Below the pieces are notes generated by a model that worked only from the letters and a program-made list of their open reading frames with translations, did no database searches and had not been told where the DNA came from. Position numbers and translations under genes: made by a program. From NCBI GenBank assembly GCA_963715635.1, contig OY970261.1, positions 1,178,001-1,242,000 of the forward strand: a stretch of DNA of 64,000 nt. Direction: 5' to 3'. Each line of letters begins with the position of its first letter. The first letter of the stretch is position 1. Shown here in pieces: positions 1-8,257 of this stretch. This DNA comes from JAPKZH01 sp963715635. GTDB lineage: Bacteria; Acidobacteriota; Aminicenantia; Aminicenantales; UBA4085.

Positions 1-1277
1 CGCTGGATGAGCAGGTAATACCAAAGGGTAAGCACGCTGGCCAGGACGGCGACTACGGCCAGGAACCATTCATTCGATTGGACGAGGGCGATGATAATGA
101 TCAGCTTGCTCCAAAACCCGCTGAGCGGCGGTACGCCCGAGATCGACAGCGAGCCGACGAGGTTTGTGGCCGCGGTCAGGGGCATGCGCTTGGCCAGCCC
201 TCCCATCTCGTCGAGGTTTCGCGTCCCCGTCGATTGCTGGATCGAGCCTGAATTCAAGAATAGAAGCCCTTTGGCCAGGGCATGATTGAAGAGATGGAAG
301 AGCCCGCCGGCGATGCCCAGTGGCGTGCCGATGCCGATGCCCAAAACGACATAGCCGACCTGGCTGATCGAGGAGTAGGCCAGCATGCGCTTCAGGTCTT
401 TTTGGCCAAGGGCAAGAAACGCGGCGACCACGATGGACACGGCGCCGAGATACATCAGGATTTGGGACAGGGCGGGGGTCAGGCCGAACACGCTGAAAAA
501 GATCCTGACGAGAGCATAGACGCCGGAGACCTTGATGAGCAGGCCCGACAGGATGGCCGAAATAGGCGCAGGCGCCGAAGGGTGGGCATCCGGCAGCCAG
601 GCGTGAAAGGGAACCAAGGCCGCTTTCAGGCCGAAGCCCATAATAAACAGGGCGGCGCAAAAGCCCACCACAAATTTGTCATCCAGGCTCTTGAGGCCTT
701 CGGCCACCGCCGCAAAACCAAGGCTGCCCGTCATGCCGAAGATCACTGCGATGCTGAGAAGAATGGCCGCGGAGGCGATGACCGAAAGCATGAGATACTT
801 GAACGAGGCTTCGAGTTCGTCATGCTCTAGGCCATAGGCGACCAGGGCGTAAGAGGCGATGGCGGCGACCTCCAGGAAAAGATAAACGCCGAATAGGTCG
901 GTCACGAGCACGAGGCCGTTCATCCCGACCATCATCATCAAGAGCAGGGCGTAATAGTTCGCTTTGGCGCCGTAGTGGTCCATGTAGTTGATGGAAAACA
1001 GGCCGACGCACAGGGTCACTAGCGAAATGGCCATCAGCATGAAGAGGCTGAAGCCATCCACCGCGACTTGAATGTTGATCGGCTCGCCGAACCAGTCAAG
1101 CTGCTTGAGGACGGGGCCGTGGCTGATCATCTGCCGGCCGGAGGTGGCGGCCACGATGAGCAAAAAGAGGAAGACGGCATTGGAGAGGAGATCGGGCAGG
1201 AATTTCTTCGAAATTTTTCCGACGAGGGGCAGGACAGCGGCGGCCAGGAGAGGCAAACCGATAAACAGGAAAATCAA
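1..1277 (-). CDS. Antiporter-like membrane subunit (NuoN/MrpD type), C-terminus cut by window edge
   Basis: This is the third consecutive proton-translocating antiporter-like subunit and runs off the left edge. About 425 codons are visible and it is hydrophobic throughout. Family hallmarks are present: a Glu in the segment LFGVYLFLEVAAIASYALVA, the Lys of GFGLKAALVPFHAWLPDA, the Lys of LLIKVSGVYALVR, the DLKRMLAYSSISQVGY segment and HALAKGLLFL. These charged residues form the ion path in complex I and Mrp subunits. I placed the start at a TTG 4 nt after a GAGG Shine-Dalgarno, 27 nt downstream of the previous stop. There is no ATG further upstream in this frame before the preceding gene. The role is inferred to be coupling of redox energy to H+ or Na+ movement with the two upstream paralogues. 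Assignment to NuoN rather than NuoM or MrpD is uncertain. Confidence 0.88.
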   Translation of the reverse strand, partial: MIFLFIGLPLLAAAVLPLVGKISKKFLPDLLSNAVFLFLLIVAATSGRQMISHGPVLKQLDWFGEPINIQVAVDGFSLFMLMAISLVTLCVGLFSINYMDHYGAKANYYALLLMMMVGMNGLVLVTDLFGVYLFLEVAAIASYALVAYGLEHDELEASFKYLMLSVIASAAILLSIAVIFGMTGSLGFAAVAEGLKSLDDKFVVGFCAALFIMGFGLKAALVPFHAWLPDAHPSAPAPISAILSGLLIKVSGVYALVRIFFSVFGLTPALSQILMYLGAVSIVVAAFLALGQKDLKRMLAYSSISQVGYVVLGIGIGTPLGIAGGLFHLFNHALAKGLLFLNSGSIQQSTGTRNLDEMGGLAKRMPLTAATNLVGSLSISGVPPLSGFWSKLIIIIALVQSNEWFLAVVAVLASVLTLWYYLLIQ

Positions 1278-1304
1278 AGGTCCTCCTCTATATCTTCAAA
1301 TACA

Positions 1305-3170
1305 CTATTTTATCAGCAAATTGATCAGGGCGGCAACGACGAGCAGCCCCCCCAAACACCAGGCCAGGTAATTGGCGTAGTGGCCGGTATGGGCCTTGCT
1401 TAAAACGCCGGTGAAAGCGCCGCCGACCTTCGTCACGATTTTTTCGTAGAAGAAATCGATCGGCCGGTCGATCCCTTTGAACAAAACCATGGAAAGCCCT
1501 CTTAGGAATATGATGCCCTGCTCATAGAGGTCAAAAATACGGGCTTCGGCCAGGTCATAGATCTGTTTGATCCCCGGGAATTTATGGACAGGCTCGGAAG
1601 CCAGATGGGCCTTCTTATCGCCGCGCTTCCAGCCATAGAAATGAAGGCCAAGGGCGATGAGCAGACAGAGGATGGATATCCCGGCCACCGGGTTGAGGAG
1701 GCTCAGGGCATGGGTCGTAAAATTGATGCTCTCGCCGGCCTCGACATGGCCTTCTAGGATGGGCTGGATGAAATTGACCAAAGGCAGCTTGTTGAAGACG
1801 CCGAACGTGATGCACAGCAGAGCCAGGATGAGGATCGGCAGGACAATGGCCCCTTGGCTCTCTTTGACCTTGGGAACATCCGTCGTTCTTGGGCCGAAGA
1901 AAACAGAATGCCCTGCTTTTAGGAACGAGGCAAACGTGAAGATGGCGCCGACCCAGGCCGCTATGGCGAAGATCGTGTAGCCCGTTTCCAGCGCCCCGTG
2001 GAACACCATTTCCTTGGAGACAAACCCGTTCAGCGGCCAGACGCCCGAAATGGCCAGGGCACAGATGCTGAAGCCAAATGCCGTCAAGGGCATCTCTTTG
2101 CTCAAGCCGCCCAATTTTTTCAGCTCGGTCGTCCCCGTGCGGTGCTCGACCGAGCCGGCGCTCAAGAAGAGCCCGCATTTATACATGGCGTGGTTGATCA
2201 TATGGAAGATCCCGCCGGCGATGCCGATGGGAATGGCCGTTCCGATGCCCAGGATCATGTAGCCCACCTGGCTCACAGCGTGATAGGACAACAGTCGTTT
2301 GAAGTCTTTCTGGATGAGGGCCATCATGACCGCGAAGACGATGGTCGCCGCACCGATGATCATCAGGACGAGCGACAAGCCGCTGCCCTTTTCCATTTTG
2401 AAGAAGTCCAGCGTGATCCTGGCCAGAAGATAAATGCCCAGGAGTTTTTCAAAGGAGGCGGGCATGAAGGCCATGAAGGTCACGGGAGCGTCGATAGCGG
2501 CATCGGGGATCCAGGTGTGGAACGGCATGGCGCCGGCCTTGCCGATGGCGCCGATCATCATCAGGATAAACGCGGCGACCGCCGGGCCCTCGGGTTTGAC
2601 CGATATCTGGGACATGGTCAGCGTGCCTGTGATTGCCCAGAGGATGCCGATGCCCAGGATCATGCAAAAATCACAGAACCCGCTGATGATAAAGGCTTTG
2701 ACGGCGGTCCGGCTGGACTCTTTCCGGCCGAGTGAAATCAGGCCGTAGAGAGTCAAAAGAAGGCCTTCCCAGAAGAAAACGAGAGGAACGAAATTGTCGG
2801 CCAAGACGGCCCCGTTGGCCAATGCGGCCGATAGAAAAATATATGCATAATATTCCCGGATGCGGGGATGGCCCTTCATCTTGACGATCGAATACAGCGT
2901 GATCAAAAACAGGAAGCCCGAAAGGCCCAAGAGAATGAAGCCCGAGAAATGATACAAGCGCAGCTCGAAATGAATGCCCTGTCCCATCCACGGCAGGCGG
3001 AATTCCAGGTTTTTGACCGAGAAAAACGCAAATCCCAGATAGAGGATGACGAGCGAGGCAATGAGAGAGATGGCTTCTCTCAGATATTTAACGCTCTTGG
3101 GAATGAGCAGGGAGACGACTGCAATGAGGGCCGGCAGGAGAATCGGCCATAAAAGCATATGGGGTGTCAT
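1305..3170 (-). CDS. Antiporter-like membrane subunit (NuoL type)
   Basis: A 621-residue polytopic membrane protein of the complex I / Mrp / membrane-bound hydrogenase antiporter family. It carries FFWEGLLLTLYGLISLG (conserved Glu), GAIGKAGAMPFHTWIPDA, a Lys in MPASFEKLLGIYLLAR, DFKRLLSYHAVSQVGYMILG and HAMYKCGLFL. The length and a C-terminal extension with further hydrophobic segments resemble NuoL, whose C-terminus carries the lateral helix, more than NuoM or NuoN. The ORF extends upstream into the preceding gene, but the ATG at 3170, one base after that gene's TAA, gives the natural N-terminus MTPHMLLWP. It is probably translated from the same mRNA as both neighbouring antiporter-like genes. 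It should sit in the cytoplasmic membrane as an ion-translocating subunit. The electron-input partner is inferred from the neighbouring redox genes and is not shown by sequence. Confidence 0.9.
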   Translation of the reverse strand: MTPHMLLWPILLPALIAVVSLLIPKSVKYLREAISLIASLVILYLGFAFFSVKNLEFRLPWMGQGIHFELRLYHFSGFILLGLSGFLFLITLYSIVKMKGHPRIREYYAYIFLSAALANGAVLADNFVPLVFFWEGLLLTLYGLISLGRKESSRTAVKAFIISGFCDFCMILGIGILWAITGTLTMSQISVKPEGPAVAAFILMMIGAIGKAGAMPFHTWIPDAAIDAPVTFMAFMPASFEKLLGIYLLARITLDFFKMEKGSGLSLVLMIIGAATIVFAVMMALIQKDFKRLLSYHAVSQVGYMILGIGTAIPIGIAGGIFHMINHAMYKCGLFLSAGSVEHRTGTTELKKLGGLSKEMPLTAFGFSICALAISGVWPLNGFVSKEMVFHGALETGYTIFAIAAWVGAIFTFASFLKAGHSVFFGPRTTDVPKVKESQGAIVLPILILALLCITFGVFNKLPLVNFIQPILEGHVEAGESINFTTHALSLLNPVAGISILCLLIALGLHFYGWKRGDKKAHLASEPVHKFPGIKQIYDLAEARIFDLYEQGIIFLRGLSMVLFKGIDRPIDFFYEKIVTKVGGAFTGVLSKAHTGHYANYLAWCLGGLLVVAALINLLIK

Positions 3171-3171
3171 T

Positions 3172-4596
3172 TTAGCCACCAATAATATGGGCGGTCGCGA
3201 TCTCGGCCAGTTTTGCGGGATAAGAGACGAAGAGGCCCGCCAGCAAGGATAAAATGGCCAGGAGTGCGACCACAAAGATCATGATTTTCGTTTTTTCAGG
3301 GGCGGCGTTTTTGAGCTCACCCAGGAAGACCTGGCTGAAGACTTTCAAGAGGTAAAACATGGTCAATACGGCTGTGAACAGGGCGGCGGCGGCGACCCAG
3401 ATCTGTCCTGCCTTCACCGTCCCCATAATGACCAGGAACTTGGAGAAAAAGCCTCCGAAGGGAGGGATACCGATCACGGAGAAAGCACAAAAGAGGAAAG
3501 AGACAGCGGTGATGGGCATGGTCTTGATGAGCCCGCCCATTTCCCGGATGTCGCGCTTGTGCGTGGCATGGATCACGATGCCTGCGCAAAGGAAGAGTCC
3601 CGCCTTGGCCAGCCCGTGCATCAGGATGAACAGAAGAGAGCCCGATACGCCGGAGGCATTGGCCACGCTGAAGCCTAAAAAGATATAACCGATCTGGCTC
3701 ACGGTGGAGTAGGCCAGAATGCGCTTAAAATCGTTTTCAACCGTGGCCGCGGCCGCCGCGATGAGGCTTGAGATAACGACAAGGATGGGAATGACCTGCG
3801 GCCAGTCACCGGGGAGCTTGAAGGCATAAAGAAAGAGGCGGGCATATGCATAGACGCCGATCTTGACGAGCACTGCCGCATGGAGCAGCGCCGTCACCGT
3901 GGTCGGTGCGACGCCGGCGTCGGGAAGCCAGGTGTGAAGAGGCACCGTCGCCGATTTGGAAAACATGCCGAACAGGATCAGCAAGACGGCGGTCCCGGGG
4001 ATCACCGTCCCCCGCATGGCTGTGATGTCGAAGGTGTTCGTGCGGCCATAGATCTGGATGAATCCCAGGAGCATGACCACGGCCCCGAAGAAAGTGACCA
4101 GGAAAGCTTTGTCCGCCTTGAGAACGTGTTCTTTCAAACGGTAGAAGCCGATCAGGCGCCAGCAGCAGATGGCGATGATCTCCCAGAAAAGGTAGATGAA
4201 GATCAGGTTCCCCGAGTACACCAGCCCCATCATCGCTCCGATGAAGAGGACCACCATCAGATAGTATTCATTCTGGTTTTCTTCGTGGTGGATGTAGCCG
4301 AGGGAATAGAGGATGATGAGGAAGCCGACGAACGAGGAGACGATGGACATAAAGATGGAAAGCGGGTCGATGATGAGGATAAAGTCCAATCCCAGGATGA
4401 ATTCCTTCCGGATGATGGTTTCGCCGCCGCTGAAGGCCGCCGGGAGGAGGAAGAGGGGCAGAAGCGCGGTTACGGCGCCCAGGAGGACGGCCCAGGCCGA
4501 CCGCACGGACTTCGATATCAGGCCGGCCAACGGGATGGTAAAGGAGCCAATGATTGGGACAAAAACAGTGAGCAGTGTTAATGTCTCAATGTTCAT
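3172..4596 (-). CDS. Antiporter-like membrane subunit (NuoM/MrpD type), first of three
   Basis: A 474-residue hydrophobic protein of the proton-conducting antiporter family. Conserved features are YLFWEIIAICCWRLIG (Glu), MFSKSATVPLHTWLPDAG (Lys), AAVLVKIGVYAYARLF (Lys), DFKRILAYSTVSQIGYIFLG and HGLAKAGLFL. It heads a three-gene antiporter block in which the next gene starts one base after its stop. I chose the ATG at 4596. A TTG at 4608 is in frame but lies inside the -10 box of a strong promoter at 4608-4637, so it would not be transcribed. No Shine-Dalgarno precedes 4596, which suggests a leaderless or nearly leaderless mRNA. In the cell it would be a membrane ion-channel subunit. Which soluble module drives it, the hydrogenase-like protein at 4737 or the NuoEFG-like genes, cannot be decided from this window. 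Confidence 0.88.
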   Translation of the reverse strand: MNIETLTLLTVFVPIIGSFTIPLAGLISKSVRSAWAVLLGAVTALLPLFLLPAAFSGGETIIRKEFILGLDFILIIDPLSIFMSIVSSFVGFLIILYSLGYIHHEENQNEYYLMVVLFIGAMMGLVYSGNLIFIYLFWEIIAICCWRLIGFYRLKEHVLKADKAFLVTFFGAVVMLLGFIQIYGRTNTFDITAMRGTVIPGTAVLLILFGMFSKSATVPLHTWLPDAGVAPTTVTALLHAAVLVKIGVYAYARLFLYAFKLPGDWPQVIPILVVISSLIAAAAATVENDFKRILAYSTVSQIGYIFLGFSVANASGVSGSLLFILMHGLAKAGLFLCAGIVIHATHKRDIREMGGLIKTMPITAVSFLFCAFSVIGIPPFGGFFSKFLVIMGTVKAGQIWVAAAALFTAVLTMFYLLKVFSQVFLGELKNAAPEKTKIMIFVVALLAILSLLAGLFVSYPAKLAEIATAHIIGG

Positions 4597-4607
4597 TTTG
4601 AAGGCCA

Positions 4608-4637
4608 AGTATATTTTTTTCCGAAGGGGAATGTCAA
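4608..4637 (-). promoter_or_regulatory. Sigma70-type promoter of the antiporter block
   Basis: Read on the minus strand, TTGACA (4637-4632) is followed after 18 nt by TATACT (4613-4608). The expected transcription start falls a few bases before the ATG at 4596, which fits the missing Shine-Dalgarno. It lies in a 140-nt gap after the hydrogenase-like gene, so the antiporter block may be transcribed separately from the redox genes upstream. Confidence 0.6.
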
Positions 4638-4736
4638 GACTTTATTGGCTCTATGACGATCTGTGTGGTAACCATGGGAGGATAGCGGCCGAAATAAGGA
4701 GTCGGAAACAGGGAAGCGTCAAGGATCGAGCCGATC

Positions 4737-6026
4737 CTATTTTTTATAGAACGTCCTCAAGACGTCGATGCGATGCAGGGAGAGGAAAACGCATTCGCCC
4801 AAGTCCGCCCGGTCGGCGGCTACATCGTCCGCGTGGTTTTTGCACGTGGGCGCGCCGCACAGTCCACAGTTGAGCAATGGAAGCGCCTTGAGAAGTTCGT
4901 CCGCCCGTTTTCTGCGGCCAACCCGTTCGCGAAGATCAAGGACCTCTCCTTCGGTCCGGCGCGGTTTTACCGAACCCCGCAACGAAAAATCTTCACTGGC
5001 ATATCGCCGTTCGACTTCCTTCTCGAACTCCGGACCGGGCTTGGGCATATTGGCCAGCAAATGAAGGTTCTTGCTCCGGGCAATATACAGGTTTTCGACC
5101 GTCAGGTTCCCGCCGATACATCCTCCCTGACAGGCGTGGCATTCCAAAAATTCAATATTGCGGATTTTCCCCTTTTCGATGTCGTCAAAGACCTTGATGA
5201 CGTCCACGAGGCCGGTCAGAGGGAGGTAATGTTCTCGGGATACTTTTGGATATTCCCCTTCCGGCGCGCCCCAATGCAACAATTCGCCCGAACTGACCAG
5301 GCCCTTTGGCGTATCGCCAAGGCCGGTAATCTTTCGCATCTTGAAAAGAAGATCGTTGTAGATTTCGGAAATGGCCACGGCTCCATCCAGATAGCTTTTC
5401 GATTCTTCAGCGGGTTGAAGGATGGATATGGTTTTCGCCTGGCAGGGCGTGATATAAATCGCGGCAATTTCTTCCGGCTTTAAGCTCAATTGCTGGGAAT
5501 ACCTGCGCTTCAATTCCCGGCCGGCGATTTCCCGCGGCGCCTCGACGGGGATCAGATGCTCGACCATGCTGGGGTAAGCGACCTGGACCAATCGAACAAT
5601 CACCGGGCAGGAATTGGAGATCAAAGGGAACGGCCCGGGCCAGCTCTTCACGCAATCCAAAATGGCCCGGTCGATGAGATCAATGTCGACGGCGTATTCC
5701 CAGACCGCATCAAAGCCGAGGTCAAGGAGGGCCCGGCCCACCTGGGCGGGCGTATCTTTCATGCCGAATTGACTGAACAGCGCCGGGGACGCCACGGCGA
5801 CCTTGAATTTGTATCTGTCCAATTCGGCAAACTTGATCGTGGTCGCGGTGATCGCCCCGGTCGGACACACGCCGAGACACGACCCGCAATCGATGCACAG
5901 CTCGGAGATGAGGTGGGCCTTGCCATTTTTGACTCGGATGGCATGGGTCGGACACGCGCGCATGCAATGCATCCGGCCGTTGCATTTGCCTCCATCGATC
6001 TTGAATCCGTGCTTCAGTTCATACAT
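4737..6026 (-). CDS. [FeFe]-hydrogenase-like protein with N- and C-terminal Fe-S domains (HydS/group D-like)
   Basis: A 429-residue soluble protein. Residues 10-60 form a 2x[4Fe-4S] ferredoxin domain. The second cluster is complete (Cys44, 47, 50, 54); the first has Cys15, 21 and 25, with Arg18 where a fourth Cys is usual. Residues about 70-360 match the [FeFe]-hydrogenase large-subunit domain. Degenerate H-cluster motifs are visible: NSCPV (one Cys, Ser in place of the proton-relay Cys), ITPCQAK, and HACQGGCIGG with both Cys. The four Cys that would bind the cubane of the H-cluster are therefore kept. A further Fe-S motif, LNCGLCGAPTCKNHADD with a later Cys, ends the protein. This architecture is known for putative sensory [FeFe] hydrogenases lacking a PAS domain, commonly encoded beside HATPase and DRTGG genes as here. 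It overlaps the HATPase gene by 8 nt. Catalysis of H2 turnover is not assured; sensing or electron transfer is as likely. Confidence 0.85.
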   Translation of the reverse strand: MYELKHGFKIDGGKCNGRMHCMRACPTHAIRVKNGKAHLISELCIDCGSCLGVCPTGAITATTIKFAELDRYKFKVAVASPALFSQFGMKDTPAQVGRALLDLGFDAVWEYAVDIDLIDRAILDCVKSWPGPFPLISNSCPVIVRLVQVAYPSMVEHLIPVEAPREIAGRELKRRYSQQLSLKPEEIAAIYITPCQAKTISILQPAEESKSYLDGAVAISEIYNDLLFKMRKITGLGDTPKGLVSSGELLHWGAPEGEYPKVSREHYLPLTGLVDVIKVFDDIEKGKIRNIEFLECHACQGGCIGGNLTVENLYIARSKNLHLLANMPKPGPEFEKEVERRYASEDFSLRGSVKPRRTEGEVLDLRERVGRRKRADELLKALPLLNCGLCGAPTCKNHADDVAADRADLGECVFLSLHRIDVLRTFYKK

Positions 6027-6456
6027 TGGAATTAAGCCTGATTTTTGCGAATACCGACGTCCCCTTGCCGACCTCGGATTCGATGCGAAGCTCGTCGGAA
6101 TTTTTTTTCATGTTCGGCAGTCCCATGCCGAAGCCAAAGCCCATCTCGCGCATCTCATCCGAAGCCGTCGAATATCCTTCCTGCAGCGCCAATTCGATGT
6201 CCGGGATGCCCGGGCCCTCGTCCTGGATCTCCAGGTTGACATCTTCATCGGTGAGGATGAGGGTCAAAGTTCCGCGGTTGGCGTACATGACCACATTCAT
6301 CTCTCCTTCAAAAGCTACGACCACAAGGCGCCGGAGATTAGCGGCGTCGATGCCCAGATCTCTGAGGATGACTTTGATTTCCCCGGACACCTCGCCGGCC
6401 TTATCAAAATTCCTTCCCTGGATCTCAAAGCTTTCTCGCAACAACTCCACGGCCAT
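6019..6456 (-). CDS. HATPase-domain (anti-sigma-factor/histidine-kinase-like) ATP-binding protein
   Basis: A 145-residue stand-alone GHKL ATPase domain. The N box is visible in FEGEMNVVMYA, the G1 box in QDEGPGIPD, and a glycine-rich ATP lid in GFGFGMGLPNMKK. There is no phosphoacceptor His or transmembrane segment, so it resembles RsbW/SpoIIAB-like switch kinases rather than a full sensor kinase. The ATG at 6456 overlaps the upstream stop as TGATG, indicating coupled translation, and an AAGGTG lies upstream. A TTG one codon earlier is possible. Small HATPases of this kind recur beside [FeFe]-hydrogenase and HydC/NuoE genes in anaerobes, where their role is unproven. Here the 3' end overlaps the hydrogenase-like gene, supporting a shared regulatory function. 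No cognate sigma factor or anti-anti-sigma gene is visible. Confidence 0.85.
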   Translation of the reverse strand: MAVELLRESFEIQGRNFDKAGEVSGEIKVILRDLGIDAANLRRLVVVAFEGEMNVVMYANRGTLTLILTDEDVNLEIQDEGPGIPDIELALQEGYSTASDEMREMGFGFGMGLPNMKKNSDELRIESEVGKGTSVFAKIRLNSNV

Positions 6457-6800
6457 CAAGAGACACCTTTAAGGCCTCGGTTATAAAGAATGCCGCAAAT
6501 ATCAAACATGACCATCTTTGTGACAAGGACGGGAATCCGCTTTTGCCTGGCAAATTCGATGACCTTTTTATCGGGCCGCTTCCCCCGGCAATAAATGACG
6601 GCGCTGACGCCGGCGATATCCGCGGTGCGAATGGATTGGATGTTGGTCAGGCCGGTAATCATCAATTCCTTGGATTTGGCAAAGGCCAGGATTTCGCTCA
6701 TGCCGTCCGAGGCGACAACTTGAGAGACATCGACATGCAGATCGTCTTCTCCCGCCAGGACTTCGCATTGGAGAAGATCTTTGATCTCGACGAGTTTCAT
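6456..6800 (-). CDS. DRTGG-domain protein (second of two in the cluster)
   Basis: A 114-residue cytoplasmic protein of the DRTGG type. It has an MKLVEIKDLLQCEVLAGE start, a segment SKELMITGLTNIQSIRTA, and AVIYCRGKRPDKKVIEFA before a conserved IPVLVTK. This fold is known from phosphotransacetylase and CBS-domain proteins and occurs as a free-standing gene in hydrogenase and NuoEFG-like clusters; its ligand is unknown. The ATG at 6800 overlaps the nfnB stop as ATGA and is preceded by AGGAG with a 5-nt spacer. The 3' end overlaps the HATPase start, so nfnB, this gene, the HATPase and the hydrogenase-like gene are linked by overlapping ends. A shorter paralogue lies at 14089-14415 near the start of the operon. 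A nucleotide or redox sensing role is inference. Confidence 0.82.
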   Translation of the reverse strand: MKLVEIKDLLQCEVLAGEDDLHVDVSQVVASDGMSEILAFAKSKELMITGLTNIQSIRTADIAGVSAVIYCRGKRPDKKVIEFARQKRIPVLVTKMVMFDICGILYNRGLKGVS

Positions 6801-8219
6801 GGTTTCTCCTGATTCATCAGATACGCGTGCATGGAGGCCGCTGCGATTCTCCCATCTCCCATGGCGCTGATCACCGTGGCCGCGCCCCTGACAATGTCTC
6901 CGCCGGCCCAGATATTCGGTCGAGATGTCCGGGCCGTTTCCGGATTGGTCACAATCCCGCCTTTTTTGCTGATTTCCAATCCCGGCGTCGTCATGGGGAT
7001 CAGCGGGTTGGGACTGTTCCCGATGGCCATCACGACGGCATCGTAGGACACGCGGAAATTGGACCCTTCGATCGGAATCGGTTTTCGCCGGCCCGAGGCA
7101 TCGGGTTCCCCCAGCTCCATCCTCAGGCATTCGATCTCTTGGACCCAGCGATTCTCGTTTCCGATGAGGCGGACGGGCAGCGTGAGGATATCGAGGATGA
7201 CTCCTTCCTCTATTGCATTCTCCACCTCTTCGGCGCGGGCGGGCAGTTCGGCTTTGCTTCGGCGGTAGACCAGATGCACCTCATCGGCGCCCAGACGGAT
7301 GGCGGTCCGTGCCGAATCCATGGCCACGTTCCCGCCGCCGACAACCGCCACTCGGCCGGAACGTTTCACGGGCGTTTTGTATTCCGGAAAGCGGAACCCT
7401 TTCATCAGATTGACACGAGTCAAATATTCATTGGCCGAAAAGACGCCGTTGAGGTTCTCTCCAGGAATTTCCATGAACCAGGGAAGCCCGGCGCCCGAGC
7501 CGACGAAGATCGCATCGAATTCTTCCAGCAGCCGGTCGACGGTCCTGGTTTTTCCCACCACGAAATCCGTGTAAATCTTGACGCCCAAGCTCTTGACATA
7601 TTCCACTTCGCGATTCACGATCGCTTTGGGGAGCCTGAACTCGGGAATGCCATAGATCAAGACCCCGCCGCACTCGTGGAGCGCTTCGAAGATGGTGACA
7701 TCATGGCCGCGGATGATCAGGTCGTTGGCGACGGTGATGCCGGCGGGCCCGGCGCCGATGACGGCCGACTTTCTTTCCGGTTTTCGGAGCCATGCCCGGC
7801 ACTTCGATCTTTCCTTCGGCGGCCTCCCAATCGGCCAGGAACCGTTCCAGCCGGCCGATGGCGATCGGCACTTCCTTTTTCCCGAGAACGCATGTTTTTT
7901 CACACTGCTCTTCCTGGGGACAGACCCGGCCGCAAATGGCCGCGAGCGCGTTTGTTTCTTTGATCTTTCTGATTCCGGAGGCAAAGTCGCCGTCGACGAT
8001 GCATTTGATAAAGCTGGCGATATCGATGCCGACAGGGCAGCCCTGGTTGCAGAGCGGTTTTTTGCATTGCAAACACCGAGAGGCTTCTTCAACAGCCGTC
8101 TGGACCGGATATCCCAGAGCGACCTCGTCGAAGTTCTTGACTCGTTCCCACGGGTTCTGCTTCGGCATGGGCCGCCGGTTCAAGTCGATCTTTTTCTTTT
8201 CCGGTTTTTCTTCAGCCAC
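6797..8219 (-). CDS. nfnB: NADPH-binding NfnB/GltA-like subunit, interrupted by a +1 frameshift
   Basis: This is the glutamate-synthase-small-subunit-like half of NAD-dependent ferredoxin:NADP+ oxidoreductase. The N-terminal part, in one frame, has two [4Fe-4S] motifs (CLQCKKPLCNQGCP and CGRVCPQEEQCEKTC). The C-terminal part, in another frame, has the FAD motif AVIGAGPAG, the NAD(P) motif VVGGGNVAMDSARTA and AGGDIVRGAATV. The frames join near 7766, where GTC-G-GCC has one surplus base; total length is 3n+1, so one deletion restores a 473-residue protein of normal family size. The start is a GTG at 8219, nine bases after GGAGGAGG; the upstream nfnA ends at 8258. Both halves look fully conserved, so sequencing error, or less likely programmed frameshifting, is plausible. 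With NfnA it would bifurcate electrons between NADPH, NADH and ferredoxin. SudA-type sulfide dehydrogenase is an alternative. Confidence 0.87.
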
Positions 8220-8257
8220 TCTCAGCAACCTCCTCCAGGTCGTCGCCGTGATTCGGA

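Noticed and set aside
6797..8219. Recoding of nfnB as a selenoprotein
   Set aside because: The break is a frameshift and not an in-frame UGA, so selenocysteine is not involved.
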